This document shows, one piece after another, positions 25,190 through 36,894 of a stretch of 64,000 nucleotides of DNA. The notes under the pieces were generated by a model. It ran no database searches. It was not told the origin of the DNA and saw nothing but the letters and a program-made list of their open reading frames with translations. Numbering within the stretch: the first letter of the stretch is position 1; the number at the start of each line of letters is the position of its first letter. The DNA comes from Torymus aiolomorphi (lineage: Eukaryota > Arthropoda > Insecta > Hymenoptera > Torymidae): NCBI GenBank assembly GCA_036365515.1, contig CM070873.1, positions 75,542,529 to 75,606,528 of the forward strand. The letters are read 5' to 3'. Position numbers and translations under genes: made by a program.

Positions 25190-26270
25190 GTCAAGGTAGT
25201 CTTAGTTGGAAGTACACATGAGCTTTTCCGACTTTCAAGTGTACAAATACCTTTCCTTTCTCTGAAAATATCTTCAGCTTTACACACGTCACCATATCAT
25301 GCATTCTGAGGGATTATATACCATGTTTCAGATCTAAATAATCAGCAAGTGTGGAGTTACAGCATTTTCTGTGTGCTTTTTGAGGAAATTATTAAGAAAG
25401 AAAAGTAATTTCATCCAATTTGGCTGATTGAGTATATCTGAAACTTAATGTACAATGCAATGCCTCAGCATGCATTGCATTGTGTATGAACATTCTTGTA
25501 AACCTTGAGAAAGGGTGAGGAGGTTTTAGTTGAGAATACACATGCGCTTTCTTGACTTTTGAGTGCAAAGATCCCTTTCCATTCCCTACAAGTATCATCA
25601 ACTTTCTATACATGATGGAATACATGCTGAGGGACAGTATATCAAGATTTAGATATGCATAATCAGCAAGTCTGGAGATATTGCAATTTCTGTGTCTTTT
25701 TCAAGAAATTTTTGAGAAAAATGTCATTTTCTCCGTACCGGCTGATTGAGTCGATCTGAAATTGCATACACAATCCCTCTGTATGTATTGTATTGTGTGT
25801 GAACATTCTGGTAAACTTTAAGTGAGGGTGAGGAGGTCTTAGTTGAGAATACACATGCGCTTTCTCGACTTTTGAGTGCAAAGATCCCTTTCCATTCCCT
25901 ACAAGTATCTTCAACTTTCTATACATGATGGAATACATGCTGAGGGACAGTATATCAAGATTTAGATATGCATAATCAGCAAGTCTGGAGATATTGCAAT
26001 TTCTGTGTCTTTTTCAAGAAATTTTTGAGAAAATGTCATTTTCTCCGTACCGGTTGATTGAGTCGATCTGAAATTGCATACACAATCCCTCTGTAGGTAT
26101 TGTATTGTGTGTGAACATTCTGGTAAACTTTAAGTGAGGGTGAGGAGGTCTTAGTTGAGAATACACATGCGCTTTCTCGACTTTTAAGTGCAAAGATCCC
26201 TTTCAATTCTCTCAACATATCTTGGTAAATATATAATGCTATGAATGTAGTGTAGAGAGAGAGAATGCAT
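25190..26270 (-). repeat. Satellite with about 312-bp unit, 3.4 copies
   Basis: The landmark CACATGCGCTTTCT followed by GAGTGCAAAGATCCCTTTC recurs at 25545, 25857 and 26170. A more diverged copy is at 25218. The spacing is 312-327 bp, and the two central copies are almost identical. Each unit includes ACATGATGGAATACATGC and CTCCGTACCGG. Open frames on the minus strand repeat with the unit and look like a by-product. Confidence 0.85.
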
Positions 26271-26382
26271 TTCTTTACACGATAGGTAAAAAAAGTCACT
26301 TTTTAGAACATATTTTTATGTAGGAAAACGCAGAAAATCATTCATGTGTTACAAAAAATAATTTAATCTCTAAATTAACTAG

Positions 26383-26403
26383 GGGGGCTGCGCCCCCAGC
26401 GTG
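26383..26403. repeat. GC hairpin, recurrence of the 22844 motif
   Basis: AGGGGGGCTGCGCCCCCAGC matches the first hairpin of the 22844-22966 string, including the flanking CTAG-like context and the following GTGCC. Confidence 0.7.
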
Positions 26404-26433
26404 CCTGTGAGAATGGTTTCTCGTTTACTTTAC

Positions 26434-26860
26434 AGCTAGCATCTATCCTGCAATAATTTTCTACCCCTTTGACAGGAGTGTGGTTTCTCTGTACTCCTTC
26501 CGTTGCCAAGTTATTCTTGTTGTAATTATGTTTTTGGCCTAGGGCGAAGAGCTCCTGCAGACGACATCACGGCGTCCTAAACACCTGCAGCTAGCGTTTT
26601 TTATTGGGACTATATGTTGGATTGATTGACATATTTTATGTGGACATTGACAACCTCTGAACTCGTTGAAAAAATTATCTGGTGAGTAGCTTACTGTAAG
26701 AAAGTTTATTGGCTTATACTTTTCAGCTAGTATCTATCCTGCAATAATTTCCTACCCGTTTGAGAGGAGTGTGGCTTCTCTGTACTCCCTCCGTTGCTAA
26801 GTTATTCTTGTTGTAATTATGTTTTTGGCCTAGGGCGAAGAGCTCCTGCAGAAGACAACA
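26434..26860. repeat. Tandem duplication, about 290-bp spacing
   Basis: A block of about 130 bp recurs at 26434-26565 and 26724-26859. Landmarks are TATCCTGCAATAATTT, GTGTGG(T/C)TTCTCTGTACTC and GGCCTAGGGCGAAGAGCTCC. A partial third match to the last landmark is at about 21208. On the minus strand the last part reads CRLQELFALG in all copies, but no protein family is recognised. Confidence 0.6.
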
Positions 26861-27224
26861 CGTCTTCATATAATTGTTCTTTCCTCGAGGGCGCCATTAT
26901 ATGACCATCATAAAGCAGAAGACTTTCAAAAAAATAGGACCAAATTGGGAACGGCAACCCTGAGAAACTCAACAATGGCATTACAGTGGGTAACCTTGAG
27001 TGAAGGGCTTCCTGATGCACACATCTTGGCAGCTTCATCTTTCTATAGATTATCAATGGAAGTTGATCTCCTCTGTATTTATTTTAATTCACTGTGACCA
27101 CTTTGTGGTCTCTTCTTTGAATAATTATTATTTCAGTAATCTACTGCTTTCAACCATTACTATAGCTTCATTTTTTGTTTCAGGGTTTTTATTATCCTTC
27201 CAGAAAAAGCAGAAAAAGCAACTA
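26861..27224. other. Unannotated stretch
   Basis: Nothing recognisable. The short open frame at 27000-27227 has no motif. Confidence 0.35.
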
Positions 27225-28310
27225 TAAGAGGCGACCGGTCAAATTTAACAGATCTATTCATCATTCATTGATGTGATTGATATTTACTTTGAGGATGTCT
27301 TTTCAAACTTCATTTAGAAGAACATAAGAATGATAAAAATCTGCTTTTATAATGCATTTCAGTCATCTTATGTATTTTTAAGCTGATTTTATCTTTTTTT
27401 TTGTAGGTATAATTTAATAAAAAGAAAGAAATAAGTCATGCAATTTATCAGATTTAATTCAGGCACTGCTTGTGTATTTTTTATACAACTGTATTTTTAT
27501 TTTTTTTATTAAATTACATGTACTTTCAAAAAGATAGAGTCAACTCAAAAATACATGGAATGTCTGAGATGCATTACTGAAGCCGGTTTCTATCATTCTT
27601 AGTCTTTTGGATTAAGTACGGACACATCACCTCAAAGTAAATATCGATAACATTGAATGCTCAATACACCTGCTAAATCTGACAAGTGGCTTTTATATTG
27701 TAGGAGCCGGATGAATTTTCTTATGAAGTTTTTAATTTTGGTCCGTATACTGTAGTGTAGTGTAGTGTGAGTGTGTCTGAAATTTCTATACATCTATAGC
27801 TTGTCCCGCCATAACAATAATCTGAGTACGTGTAAAAATTGTGAAAAAAGTTATTTTAATCTGTAAAATTCAGTCGAATTGTAGTAGTTAATGAACAATG
27901 AGCTTATCCATTAACTACCAGTATTAATTGACTTTTAGAGGTTATAGTGAACTTTTCATAATTCTGACAGGTTTCCAGAATATTTATTTAAGCATACTCT
28001 ATAAATCTTTCGGACAGGCTCACACTACATGGCCCTTCAGATTTCATAAGAGAAAACCTATTTAATTAATTAGGCTGAAATTTACAACATGAAAAGATAA
28101 ATTAATCCTACTCCTGTAATGTTATAAAAGCCACCAGTCAGATTTAGCAGGTGTACTCATCATTCAGTGTTGTCGATGTTTAGTTGGCGTAAATGTGCTT
28201 AAGTATAAAAATAATAGAACTCTGCTTCTATAATGTATTTCAGGCATCGTATGTTTTTTTAAGCAAATTTCATCTTTCTAGAACTAGGTATAATTTAATA
28301 AAAAAAAAAT
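27225..28310. repeat. Dispersed repeat copies in direct and inverted order
   Basis: 27225-27425 and 28125-28310 are direct diverged copies (TTATAATG(C/T)ATTTCAG, AGGTATAATTTAATAAAA). 27560-27700 is an inverted copy of the same start (compare CACCTGCTAAATCTGAC with GTCAGATTTAGCAGGTG at 28138). It is probably the remains of one element with inverted subparts. No coding capacity. Confidence 0.5.
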
Positions 28311-28604
28311 ATCCGTGCGATATGTAGTCCATTATTTCACCGTGTTTATCGCACTTGCTACGCTCGTGCGCTAACCCCACGGTGCAATAATGAACTGCTT
28401 AGCGCACGGATAGGCGTGACAGCGGACTTAAGGCAGACAGTGTTATAAAAAATTGTACGATACTAATGCGTTAAGTAACACATTACACGCCGTGAAAGGA
28501 TCCTCGCTACGATCGGGCCTTAACTTTACGCCATGAAATAATGGGACACTTATCGCACTTGTATCGTAATTTATTAGTACGATAAATTTTTTATCGATAT
28601 TTAT
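28311..28604. mobile_element. Palindromic MITE-like element
   Basis: CCATTATTTCACCGTG pairs with CACGGTGCAATAATG at 28338-28392, and GTGCGATA-type words flank it. Further right TACGATAC and GTATCGTA pair. It shares CGGATAGGCGTGACAGCGG with the element at 31699-31845. Confidence 0.5.
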
Positions 28605-28613
28605 TCATTAATT

Positions 28614-29163
28614 AAAAAAACCTCTTTCAATTCATTTGCCCGTAGTTTCCTCAACCTTAATATGTTGATTCCTTTAATTAATATTTAATAACAAAATTTA
28701 TAAATCTACGACTACAAAGAATTTTGAAGCGATTAAGTCATTGTTACTCCTGTAATCGTTGGATATACAAAAATCAATTTTCATTTTTCAATTTTTTTCT
28801 AAAAAACTAACCAACAAAATGAATTAAAACATTACAGATTATATTTATTTATATTATTCATTATCATGATTTTTCTCAAAAAAAATTGACCGTTTAGTTT
28901 GGGAGTTATAAGCATCTAAAAAAAACACGTTATTGTTAATAATTTTTTTAGAAAATATAGGTATTTTAATTCTCTTTCGAACGGTACCCATCTGACTCGA
29001 ATAACTCGATCCTATCATTAAAAAAAAATCAAAAAGCAGTTTTGAGAAAAATGGAAAATTTGAAAAAAAACAAAAACATCGCCCCAATTAAAAAAAAGCG
29101 GATTTTGACCGGAAAATGGGATCTGCCCGGTCAAAATTGACCGAGTAGAAATTGAGATCTAGG

Positions 29164-29202
<39 letters not shown>

Positions 29203-29330
29203 GCGCACACACACAGAAATTTTTCAAAAACCATGTATTTTGATTCCTAACATCTCGGAACACAATTATAACATGTTTTTACAACAACTCAAAAATTTAG
29301 TGTCACAAAGCTTCCTCTAGGAGGAAGCAA
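28614..29330 (-). mobile_element. Repeat family A copy, internally deleted
   Basis: It begins near CCTCTTTCAATTCATTTGCC (second terminus) and ends with the hairpin terminus CTCTAGGAGGAAGCAA at 29330. A short (CA)n tract lies at 29165-29212. At 717 bp it lacks most of the internal body seen at 29560-30891. Its hairpin end faces that of the next copy, 229 bp away. Confidence 0.75.
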
Positions 29331-29559
29331 AATGTTTAATTGAGAAATAAATGAAATCTGTGAATTCGTTTTTGAATTCGAATTGTCTACTTTAGTAGCA
29401 AGCAGCGTCAAACCTTTCTTATTACACTAATTGTTGTAAAATTATATATATTAAGGAAGTCCATACCAACAAATTGTCAATTTCTGTACCAAGATTGATA
29501 CCTCGATTTTTTTTCTATCTATTTTATAGCTACAATTTTATGAAGTAAAATGTCTTTTT
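29331..29559. other. Spacer between two facing family A termini
   Basis: 229 bp of AT-rich sequence with no gene. It is bounded on both sides by the same family A terminus in opposite orientation. Confidence 0.6.
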
Positions 29560-29669
29560 TTGCTTCCTCCTAGAGGAAGCTTTGTGATAGTAAATTTTTG
29601 AGTTGTTGTAAAAACATGTTATAATTGTGTTCCGAGGTGTTAGGAATCAAAATACATGATTTTTGAAAA

Positions 29670-29762
<93 letters not shown>

Positions 29763-30891
29763 CGCCTGGATCTCAGCTTCTACTCGGCCGATTTTGACCG
29801 GACAGGTCTCATTTTTTTGTTTTTTTACGTGATGGCGGGTCAAAAATCCGTATTTTGATTGGGGCGATGTGTTTTTGTTTTTTTTTTCAAATTTTCGATT
29901 TTCTCAAAACTGTTTTTTGATTTTTTTTAATAATAGGATCGAGTTATTCGAATCTGATGGGTAGCGTTCGAAAGAGAATTAAAATACCTACATTTTCTAA
30001 AAAAAAAGTTTCTAGCTATCACGGTTCTTTTGTTATTAACAAAAACGTGGTTTTTTTAGAAGTTTATAACTCCTAAACTAGACGGTCAATTTTTTTGGGA
30101 AAAATAATGATAATACAGAATATAAATAGCTATAATCTGATAAAATTTGTATACATTCTGTAGACTAGATTTTGAGTAAAAAATTGAAAAATGAAAAAAA
30201 TCAGTTTTGTATGTCCAACGATTACAAGAGTAAAATTGACTTAATGGCTTCAAAATTCCTTTTAGAGGTATATTTTCTATAGTTCTCGGTCGAGTTCTTT
30301 GGGCAAAATGATTGGTCCATAAATTTCAGAGATATTTGAGGTTAAAAATTTTTTGACATTTTTTAAAAATCGTAATTTCTCGAGAACGGCTCTATGTAAC
30401 ACAATGTGGTGGGTGGCATTCGAAAGAGAATTAAAATACCTATATTTTCTAAAAAAAATTAATTTTCTATCTATCAAGGTTCTTTAGTTATCATCAAAAA
30501 CAAAAACGTGTTTTTTTTTTTAAACTCATAACTCCAATGATGTTATCATCATTATATTATAAAAGTATATAGTATTGGCGTCAAAATGTAATATGTTTGA
30601 ATTTTCAAGATTGAATTCTTGAGTTTAAGTATTCAAAACTGATGAATAATTAAAATAGTATAAGAGTAGGTGGCGCTCCGATCGGGGTAGCGTATATCAA
30701 TTTGAAATAAATAATAAATAAATAAATAAATTTAAAAATTAACAATTTTCAATATTCATAAATGAATTTAATTATAATTATGCAATAAATTTTTTAAAAA
30801 ATTATAAATTTTGTTATTAAAAATTAATTAAAGGAATCAACAAATTACGGTTGAGGAAGCTACGGGCCAATGAATTGGCAGCGGTTTTTTT
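29560..30891 (+). mobile_element. Repeat family A copy with both termini
   Basis: It starts TTGCTTCC and the hairpin GCTTCCTCCTAGAGGAAGC, then (TG)n at 29671-29759. The usual AT-rich body with ATCACGGTTCTTTTG follows. It ends GGGCCAATGAATTGGC-AGCGG-TTTTTT, which contains a second short hairpin (CCAAT-GA-ATTGG). At 1332 bp it is the best reference copy in the window. No protein is encoded. The two terminal hairpins and lack of long TIRs leave the class open. Confidence 0.75.
29671..29760. repeat. (TG)n microsatellite
   Basis: A 90-bp TG tract at the standard position inside the family A terminus. Confidence 0.95.
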
Positions 30892-31033
30892 AGTTGGATT
30901 AAATAAAGTGTAAATAAATTAAAATAAAATAATTAACTTCTTTAGTAAGGTCGTATTTCAGATGGAAGTTTATATATATCGCTGTTGATATATTTTCTTT
31001 TTTTTTTTTTTAATATATCAGTAATTGTATTTC

Positions 31034-31106
31034 AGGTGGGGGGCCTTCGCCCCCACACCCCCACCAGGGGCTCTGTCCCTGGACCCCGCCCTGCGCCCCA
31101 CATCAA
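31034..31106. repeat. GC-rich hairpin block
   Basis: GTGGGGGGC-CTTC-GCCCCCAC is followed by CCAGGG-GCTCTG-TCCCTGG. Isolated GC-rich hairpins in AT-rich DNA, similar in style to 22844-22966. Confidence 0.6.
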
Positions 31107-31694
31107 ACCGGCCATACCTCATTACCTACCAACAACAAACTTTATTGTTTCTTTTATTTTGTTTTATTTAGATGGGACATTTCAACATAATAACTATATC
31201 CTCAAGGATTTTCATTCATGGTCACAAAATGATTTCGTAGATTCATTCGTCATCGAATATCATTTAATGTGTGATATCAGGAATATGGTTGCGAGTCGTG
31301 AGGATGGAATATCATATATGCTTATTCTTTGGCTCAATTTTATATTTAATCAAAAATTTAATCTTTGTTTTTTAATTTTATTTTTAAGGTTTAAACTTGC
31401 AGAACTTCTATTAATCACATTGTTAATAGAAGATTAGATTATATACAATATTAGCTGCCTGTCTCCGACCAAGTTTTAGAAAAAAATAATTTGTTTCTTG
31501 GACTAACTTAGAATAATTTTAAGTAAAAAAAACATTTAGGGATTTAATCTTTTAATTTTTATTACTTCAACATCAATTTATATTTCTTATTATATATTTT
31601 TATTATTGTTTTAGTTTACATAATATTTGGCATTTTGTAAACAATAGATATTTCTTTTTTTTAAATTATATTTTCAATGTGTTTATCTCATTTT
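31107..31694 (+). other. Non-coding, with one weak exon-like stretch
   Basis: After a plausible 3' splice acceptor (TTTTGTTTTATTTAG, ending about 31170) about 270 bases stay open on the plus strand (to 31437) with moderately non-repetitive composition (for example HNNYILKDFHSWSQ). No family is recognised and no good donor is seen, so I do not call a gene. The rest is AT-rich. Confidence 0.25.
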
Positions 31695-31698
31695 ATAG

Positions 31699-31845
31699 CA
31701 CGGTGTGACCTAAGTCCGCACTTAAGTCACGCCTACCCGTGACTTAAGTAGTCGATTATTGCACCGTGAGGTTAGCGCGCGAGTGTAGCGAGTGGACTGA
31801 TTAAGGTATGGATAGGCGTGACAGCGGACTTAGGTAAACGTGCTA
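31699..31845. mobile_element. Palindromic MITE-like element
   Basis: GCACGGTGTGACCTAAGTCC on the left is mirrored by GGACTTAGGTAAACGTGC on the right. Internal CACGCCTAC and TAGGCGTG pair. It is related to 28311-28604. The sequence up to 31905 ends in GTATCGTAATGTACTATTTT, similar to the ends of other small MITEs in the window. Confidence 0.55.
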
Positions 31846-32029
31846 TAAAATATCGTACGATACATGTGACTTTAGTCGCAGTATCGTAATGTACTATTTT
31901 AACATTGTAATTAAATGTAATTTTATATCTTGTGATTATATTTTTAAAATTATATGATCTTTCGAATGTTATATTGATTTTTCCGATATTATTTAAAGCT
32001 ATTGCATTGAATAATTCTTTGTCAAATCG

Positions 32030-32760
32030 AATCATGTTAAATAACCGAAAATTGAATATGTAAAGTGTCGTATTTATAGGTTTAGATAATCAGGATTGAT
32101 TGTACATTAAAATATTAATTGGGGAAAAGTTTTGTTTAGATGTTATCCATAAGTATATCTTTTGCATTCAATATTTTTGTGTAAAGTCAAATCGTTGAAA
32201 TAAGCGAAAATCGTCCATTTTATGTATGTTTTGGCGTTAATTGTTTGTTTGGATTTAACTCGTCGGGAATTGATTGTATAAAAAAATGTTTAATAGGAAA
32301 AAGTTTTGTTTTAATATTATCTATAACTTTTACATTCAACATTTTTGTGTAAAATCAAATCCTGTCAAGTTATAGCCGAAAATCGTCCATTTTATGTATA
32401 TATTTAGGCGTTAAAAATCGTTTTTATGAGTTCAACTCGTCAGGAATTGGTCGTAACAAAAAATGTTCAATATAAAAAAGTTTTGTTTTAATATTATCTA
32501 TAACTTTTACATTTAAAATTTTTGTGTAAAGTCAAATTCTGCTCAGTTATAAACAAAAATCAGCCATTTTATGTACATTTAGGCGTTAAAAACCGTTTTT
32601 TTTTGGATTTAACTCATCAGGAATTGATCGTACAAAAAAATGTCGAATAGGAAAAAGTTTGGTTTCAATATTATCTATAACTTTTGTATTTAACATTTTT
32701 GTGTAAATTCAAATCCTGTAAAGTAATAGCAAAAAACGACTATTTTTGATGATTTTAACG
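32030..32760. repeat. Diverged tandem repeat, about 175-bp unit
   Basis: Landmark CGAAAATCGTCCATTTTATG recurs at about 32195 and 32378. More diverged copies are near 32046, 32555 and 32728. Each is followed by GGCGTTAA and AAAAAGTTTTG...ATTATCTATAACTTTT. No coding capacity. 32760-33250 is AT-rich with no clear feature. Confidence 0.7.
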
Positions 32761-33249
32761 ATTTTATCGCTATTACATTGTTAAATATTGTTCATAGAAA
32801 AAAATGTTCAATGTAAAAAAGACGTCTTTTAATTAGTTTTAGCAGATGCATTTGTTGTTTTTGACTTAAATTTAATTTTGTTCACCGTATGCTCAAAAAT
32901 CGATTTTTTCAAATTTTTATTTGCCCTGGCGTTTTTTTATTTGTCGATCGATTTGGCTCGGTAGAAAACTGTCAGTTACTTATAATTAGACGAGTATATT
33001 CCCCAAGGCCCGTTTGGATCCGTTGAAATTTCGCTGAGATAATTGGGTTACTTGATCACATACATACGTACAGACATACGTATACATCTCTGAAAACGCT
33101 TAAAATGTACTTCTTTTGGGTGGAAAATTTTTTATGTTGTAAATTTCAGAATTTGAAGTATTACAATTTTCGCCCTGACGAAAATATAAGACTCCCGAGA
33201 AGCGGTCGTGCCTAAAAAACGGGCTTTATAAACCCCTTTCGAGAAATGT

Positions 33250-33252
33250 ATA

Positions 33253-33290
<38 letters not shown>

Positions 33291-33291
33291 C
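33250..33291. repeat. (TA)n(TG)n microsatellite
   Basis: A short compound dinucleotide tract. Confidence 0.9.
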
Positions 33292-34530
33292 GGTGAACCG
33301 GTACTTTTGGCAACCTAGAGTTTGTTTCTCCAGATCCCAAAATGAAGGTAAGGGCGGCGCTGCGTGCCGCCATTGTCTGAAATAATCAAATCCCTCAGGG
33401 TGTTGCCTAACACCACGGCGCCTGCGGTGCCCGCTTTTAGTACCGAAATTCCGGAACAAAAGCCCGGAAAAGAACCTAAGAGTTATTGTAGAAGTACCCT
33501 TATGGTCCCCAAAAGTACCGATAGATGCCTGGTTTTTTTGAAGCCGGACCCCAAAAGGGACAAAAGTAGTACAAAAATATTTTTTGTTCCTACGTTTACA
33601 AAATTGATAGCCCTGAAAAGGGCTGATATGTCATGAAAAAAAGTTTGCTTAATTATCATTATCAACATACTCAGCCGCAAATGTTGATAATGATGTGACA
33701 TCGCTTTACTGGATCCAGCTTTCGCAATCGTTCTTCGGGCTCCCAGCATCTCGCACACGGGGATTGTTTCCATCATGAATTCCATGGAGTCGTAGCGATG
33801 CATGGTTCGAAACAAATTTCGCGCTACTAACGCGAAGTCATCGGCTCTGTTTTAACATCCATCCATTCGCGGAACATTCTTAGGAGGAGTAACATTCTGT
33901 TGCGACATTCCGGCTGAGGTAGTGGTTATTGTCGAAACTGCCTAAGCATCTTCCGCATGAATCGTGGCGATACCCCGGACGGACGTGGCTGAACCTTCCC
34001 ACGGCGGTTGCGTCGTAAGCGACGGGCTTCGGAGAGCTTCATGCTTAGCGCCATGTCGAAGAAAATGATATGTAGTTTTCTGTGTGCACTCTTTTATGCA
34101 AGCCAGAGCTCACGCGCCGCACTAATCAGGAAAGAGTCCGAAGAGCGGGGGGGAGTCAGCTCAGGTAGAGCTCGTACATCATCACTTTCGTCTGATATAA
34201 CAGACATTACACTCAAGTGAGTTATATCGATTAAACTCAGGCGTGTTTTATATCTATTGAACTCAGGCAAGCTATATCTATTAAAGTCTGCGTGTATGTG
34301 TTTGATTTACTTTATGTATCGAAACGATTGCATCGACTCGTATACGCGAGCATTATTGCATATATTCGCGCAAATATATACATATATATGATATAATAAT
34401 AATTTTATTATAATAAATGAATCGCACATGCACTATTGCGAAAAACTGCGCGAGTGTGTTTGTAGCAAGCGCGACTGTGTGTATATTCGCGTCGATGTAT
34501 AAAAGTTAGCTCGACTGAGTAAACAAATAG
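33292..34530. other. Moderately GC-rich block of unknown origin
   Basis: 33292-34210 has higher GC than its neighbours and open frames on both strands (33364-33636 plus, 33483-33815 minus). Neither shows a motif I recognise. The stretch 34200-34310 repeats TATATC(G/T)ATT(A/G)AACTCAGGC three times. It could be retrotransposon leader or LTR sequence, given the copia fragment downstream, but I cannot show it. Confidence 0.25.
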
Positions 34531-35019
34531 TGATAACTCATTTTGAATATAGCTATCACCATAAGAAATTTTCTCAAGGCCATGAAAGAAGGCTAGCTTA
34601 TCATGGCCTTGAAAATATTCATATAGCGTTACGGACATGCATTATGAGAAACAGGAGTAGACTATATTTGTTGTTGTCAATAATAATTTTACGGACGGGC
34701 TTTATGAGTTTGCATTGCCTAGGAATTTACATTAACCCGCTGTTTAAATACTCACTGAACACTGGCAATGTGGTATTTTTTTGTAAATTCGATTAATTAT
34801 TCTTATTAGTCAGTCGTTAGAATCGTAAAATTATATTTCATTACGTAAAAGTTCATAAAATATTTTATCTTCTTATTTTTACACATTTTATTAATTTAAT
34901 TTCCAACCCAAAATTCACTCGTGGAATTTAATTACATGAATGTATTTAAAGAGTCGTATTCCTTATACAAAACTAATAAATCTGGCGAATCGTATGTAAC
35001 AATATAGTTACAATATTGT
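34531..35019. other. Non-coding stretch with one hairpin
   Basis: TCAAGGCCATGA at about 34575 pairs with TCATGGCCTTGA at about 34602. ACGGACATGC and ACGGACGGGC phrases are repeated nearby. Nothing else is seen. Confidence 0.35.
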
Positions 35020-35316
35020 GTAAAGAGTGATGGGTGCTATATGGTAGCTTTATCTGAGGCAGTAAGTAAACTGAAATTTGTACGAGAGTTAATGAAAAAT
35101 TTTAATGTAAATTTGAGTGATATTGTAAAGATTTTTGAAGATAACACAGCAGTTCTAAGTAAAGCTAATTATGGGAACTTTACTAAGAACACGAAACATG
35201 TAAAAATACATTATAATTATGTAAATAAATGCGTAAACGGTAAAATAATTGAAATAATTAAAGTTGATTCTAATAATAATATTGATGATATATTTACAAA
35301 AGTGTTACTTATGTAA
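35020..35316 (+). pseudogene. Ty1/copia polyprotein fragment, RNase H C-terminus
   Basis: The plus-strand frame reads YMVALSEAVSKLKFVRELM, then IFEDNTAVLSKA, then KHVKIHYNYV and IDDIFTKVLL, and stops at 35316. These are the ordered landmarks of the copia RNase H domain: AEYxALSEA, the DN catalytic region, the KHIDxxYHFxR region and ADIFTKxL just before the stop. Upstream reverse transcriptase is missing and the frame degrades before 35020. In a complete element the 3' LTR would follow within about 100 bases. Confidence 0.82.
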
Positions 35317-35386
35317 AAAAAAATTTGAAAAGATCAGAATTTTAATGAATATAAAGTAAAGAAAATATTAAAGCGTACAATATAAA

Positions 35387-36460
35387 TGTGAGAAGGCGTG
35401 TGAGAATACATAATTAATACATCTACATTGTATGATAGTCAAGTTCATTACGTATTTCGTCAGGTTCAATTGTCTTTCTGTCAAGTTCAATTCACCTACT
35501 GTTAAGTTCAGTAATAGTGTGCGCATGGCATTTAATATAGAGTGCGCGATGATGAGAGACTGTATATGGAGTAGACGCACACGTGTACGCCTCCCCTCCC
35601 CAGTGTGTGCTTAAGGATGTATGGGCTATACTAACGGCGTCCAATATCAGTATTACTGAAATTATTAATAATTAAATATAAAACCATATTTGCTACTTTT
35701 TTATTAAATAAGTTTAAAATAAGAAATGAAGCCCCTAAAATAAGAAATCAGATAAAAATTTTTGAAGTATTTCGACTTTTAAAAATCACGTATTCTAATA
35801 CATTTCTAATTTCATTCATCAAGGTGCCGCATCTTCAAATTTTATTCGATTCTTGTTTTTTTGGTCTTATTTTGTCCAGGGGAGAATTATAAATAGATCC
35901 ACTAACTCAAAAATAAAAAATATGTCTTACATTTTCATTAAAGTTTAGTTTTATAAAAAAAGGAACTCACTTTTTAAGTTGACTGTATACTTTAAAATGT
36001 TTATTATCTTAAATATAAAGTTATTTTTTTTTATTTTTGAGTTAGTGGGTCTATTAATAATTCTTCCCTGAACAAAATAAGATCAAAAAAACAAGAATGG
36101 AATAAAATTTGAATATGCGGCACCTTGATGAATGAAATGAAAAATGTATTAGAATACGTGATTTTTAAAAGTCGAAATACTTCAAAAATTTTTATCTGAT
36201 TTCTTATTTTGGGAGCTTCAACTATTGGTCTTATACCCTCCTACATAATTTTCAAATAAAAAAGAAAAAACAACCCCATATAACATATTATTGATATTTT
36301 AAATAAAAACTAACTTCTGACCCCCATTGTATAGCCAATACATCCTTAAGTCTCACGTGAGATGCGAGAGCCGGAGAGCATGGAGCTTGAATGTTTTGTC
36401 GCCGCGTCTGCCGAGTGTCGGCAGAACGTAATGTCTCGCTACATTTAAGACTTGATAAAT
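35387..36460 (+). mobile_element. Possible 3' LTR of the copia relic, interrupted
   Basis: About 70 bases after the copia stop, TGTGAGAAGGCG starts a stretch with moderate GC (35387-35614). That stretch resumes after the TTAA element at 36346 and continues to about 36460 (GTCTGCCGAGTGTCGGCAG). Position and composition suggest an LTR. I cannot identify its end, a polypurine tract or a second LTR, so this is tentative. Confidence 0.3.
35615..36345. mobile_element. 731-bp TTAA-flanked foldback MITE
   Basis: GGATGTATGGGCTATAC on the left is mirrored by GTATAGCCAATACATCC on the right (one mismatch over 17 bp). Both are flanked by TTAA (35611-35614 and 36346-36349). The inverted arms continue inward for about 300 bp each, meeting near 35950-36030. 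No coding capacity. The TTAA duplication points to a piggyBac-type mobiliser. Confidence 0.85.
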
Positions 36461-36645
36461 CTTTTCTTTTTTATAGTTACTCCAAGTATTACCACGACTT
36501 TATACATCCTTTCAGAAATTATTAAAGATTAGGAAAGGACGCTTATATAATATCGTTTAAAACATTTTCAATCCAAAATACTCAATTGATATTAATTTAC
36601 TTTTACTTCGTTATTGAAAAATAGTACATTATGATACTGGTGTGG

Positions 36646-36728
36646 AAGGTGATTATTTACCGCATGTGACGTTTTTCGTACGAGCGAAATGAGTGAGAAA
36701 AGTCGCATGCGGTAAAAATCACCTTACG
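36646..36728. repeat. Palindromic hairpin element
   Basis: AAGGTGATTATTTACCGCAT is mirrored by ATGCGGTAAAAATCACCTT. The flank AATAGTACATTATGATAC on the left resembles the ends of other small MITEs here. Confidence 0.6.
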
Positions 36729-36894
36729 CGCGAGTTTTATACAGTATGTTATACCACTAGACGTTAAGAATCACTTCAAAGTTGCAATTTTTAGGTTACA
36801 ATAGTATAAAATTATTCATTTCTACACATATACATGATTTAGTTATCAAACAAAATTCAAGTAACCTGTAATGAAAAAAGAGCACTAGCCAGAC

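Noticed and set aside
33364..33815. Open frames on both strands in a GC-richer block
   Set aside because: No motif or splice structure is recognised, and frames are open on opposite strands over the same bases. Kept only as an uncharacterised block.
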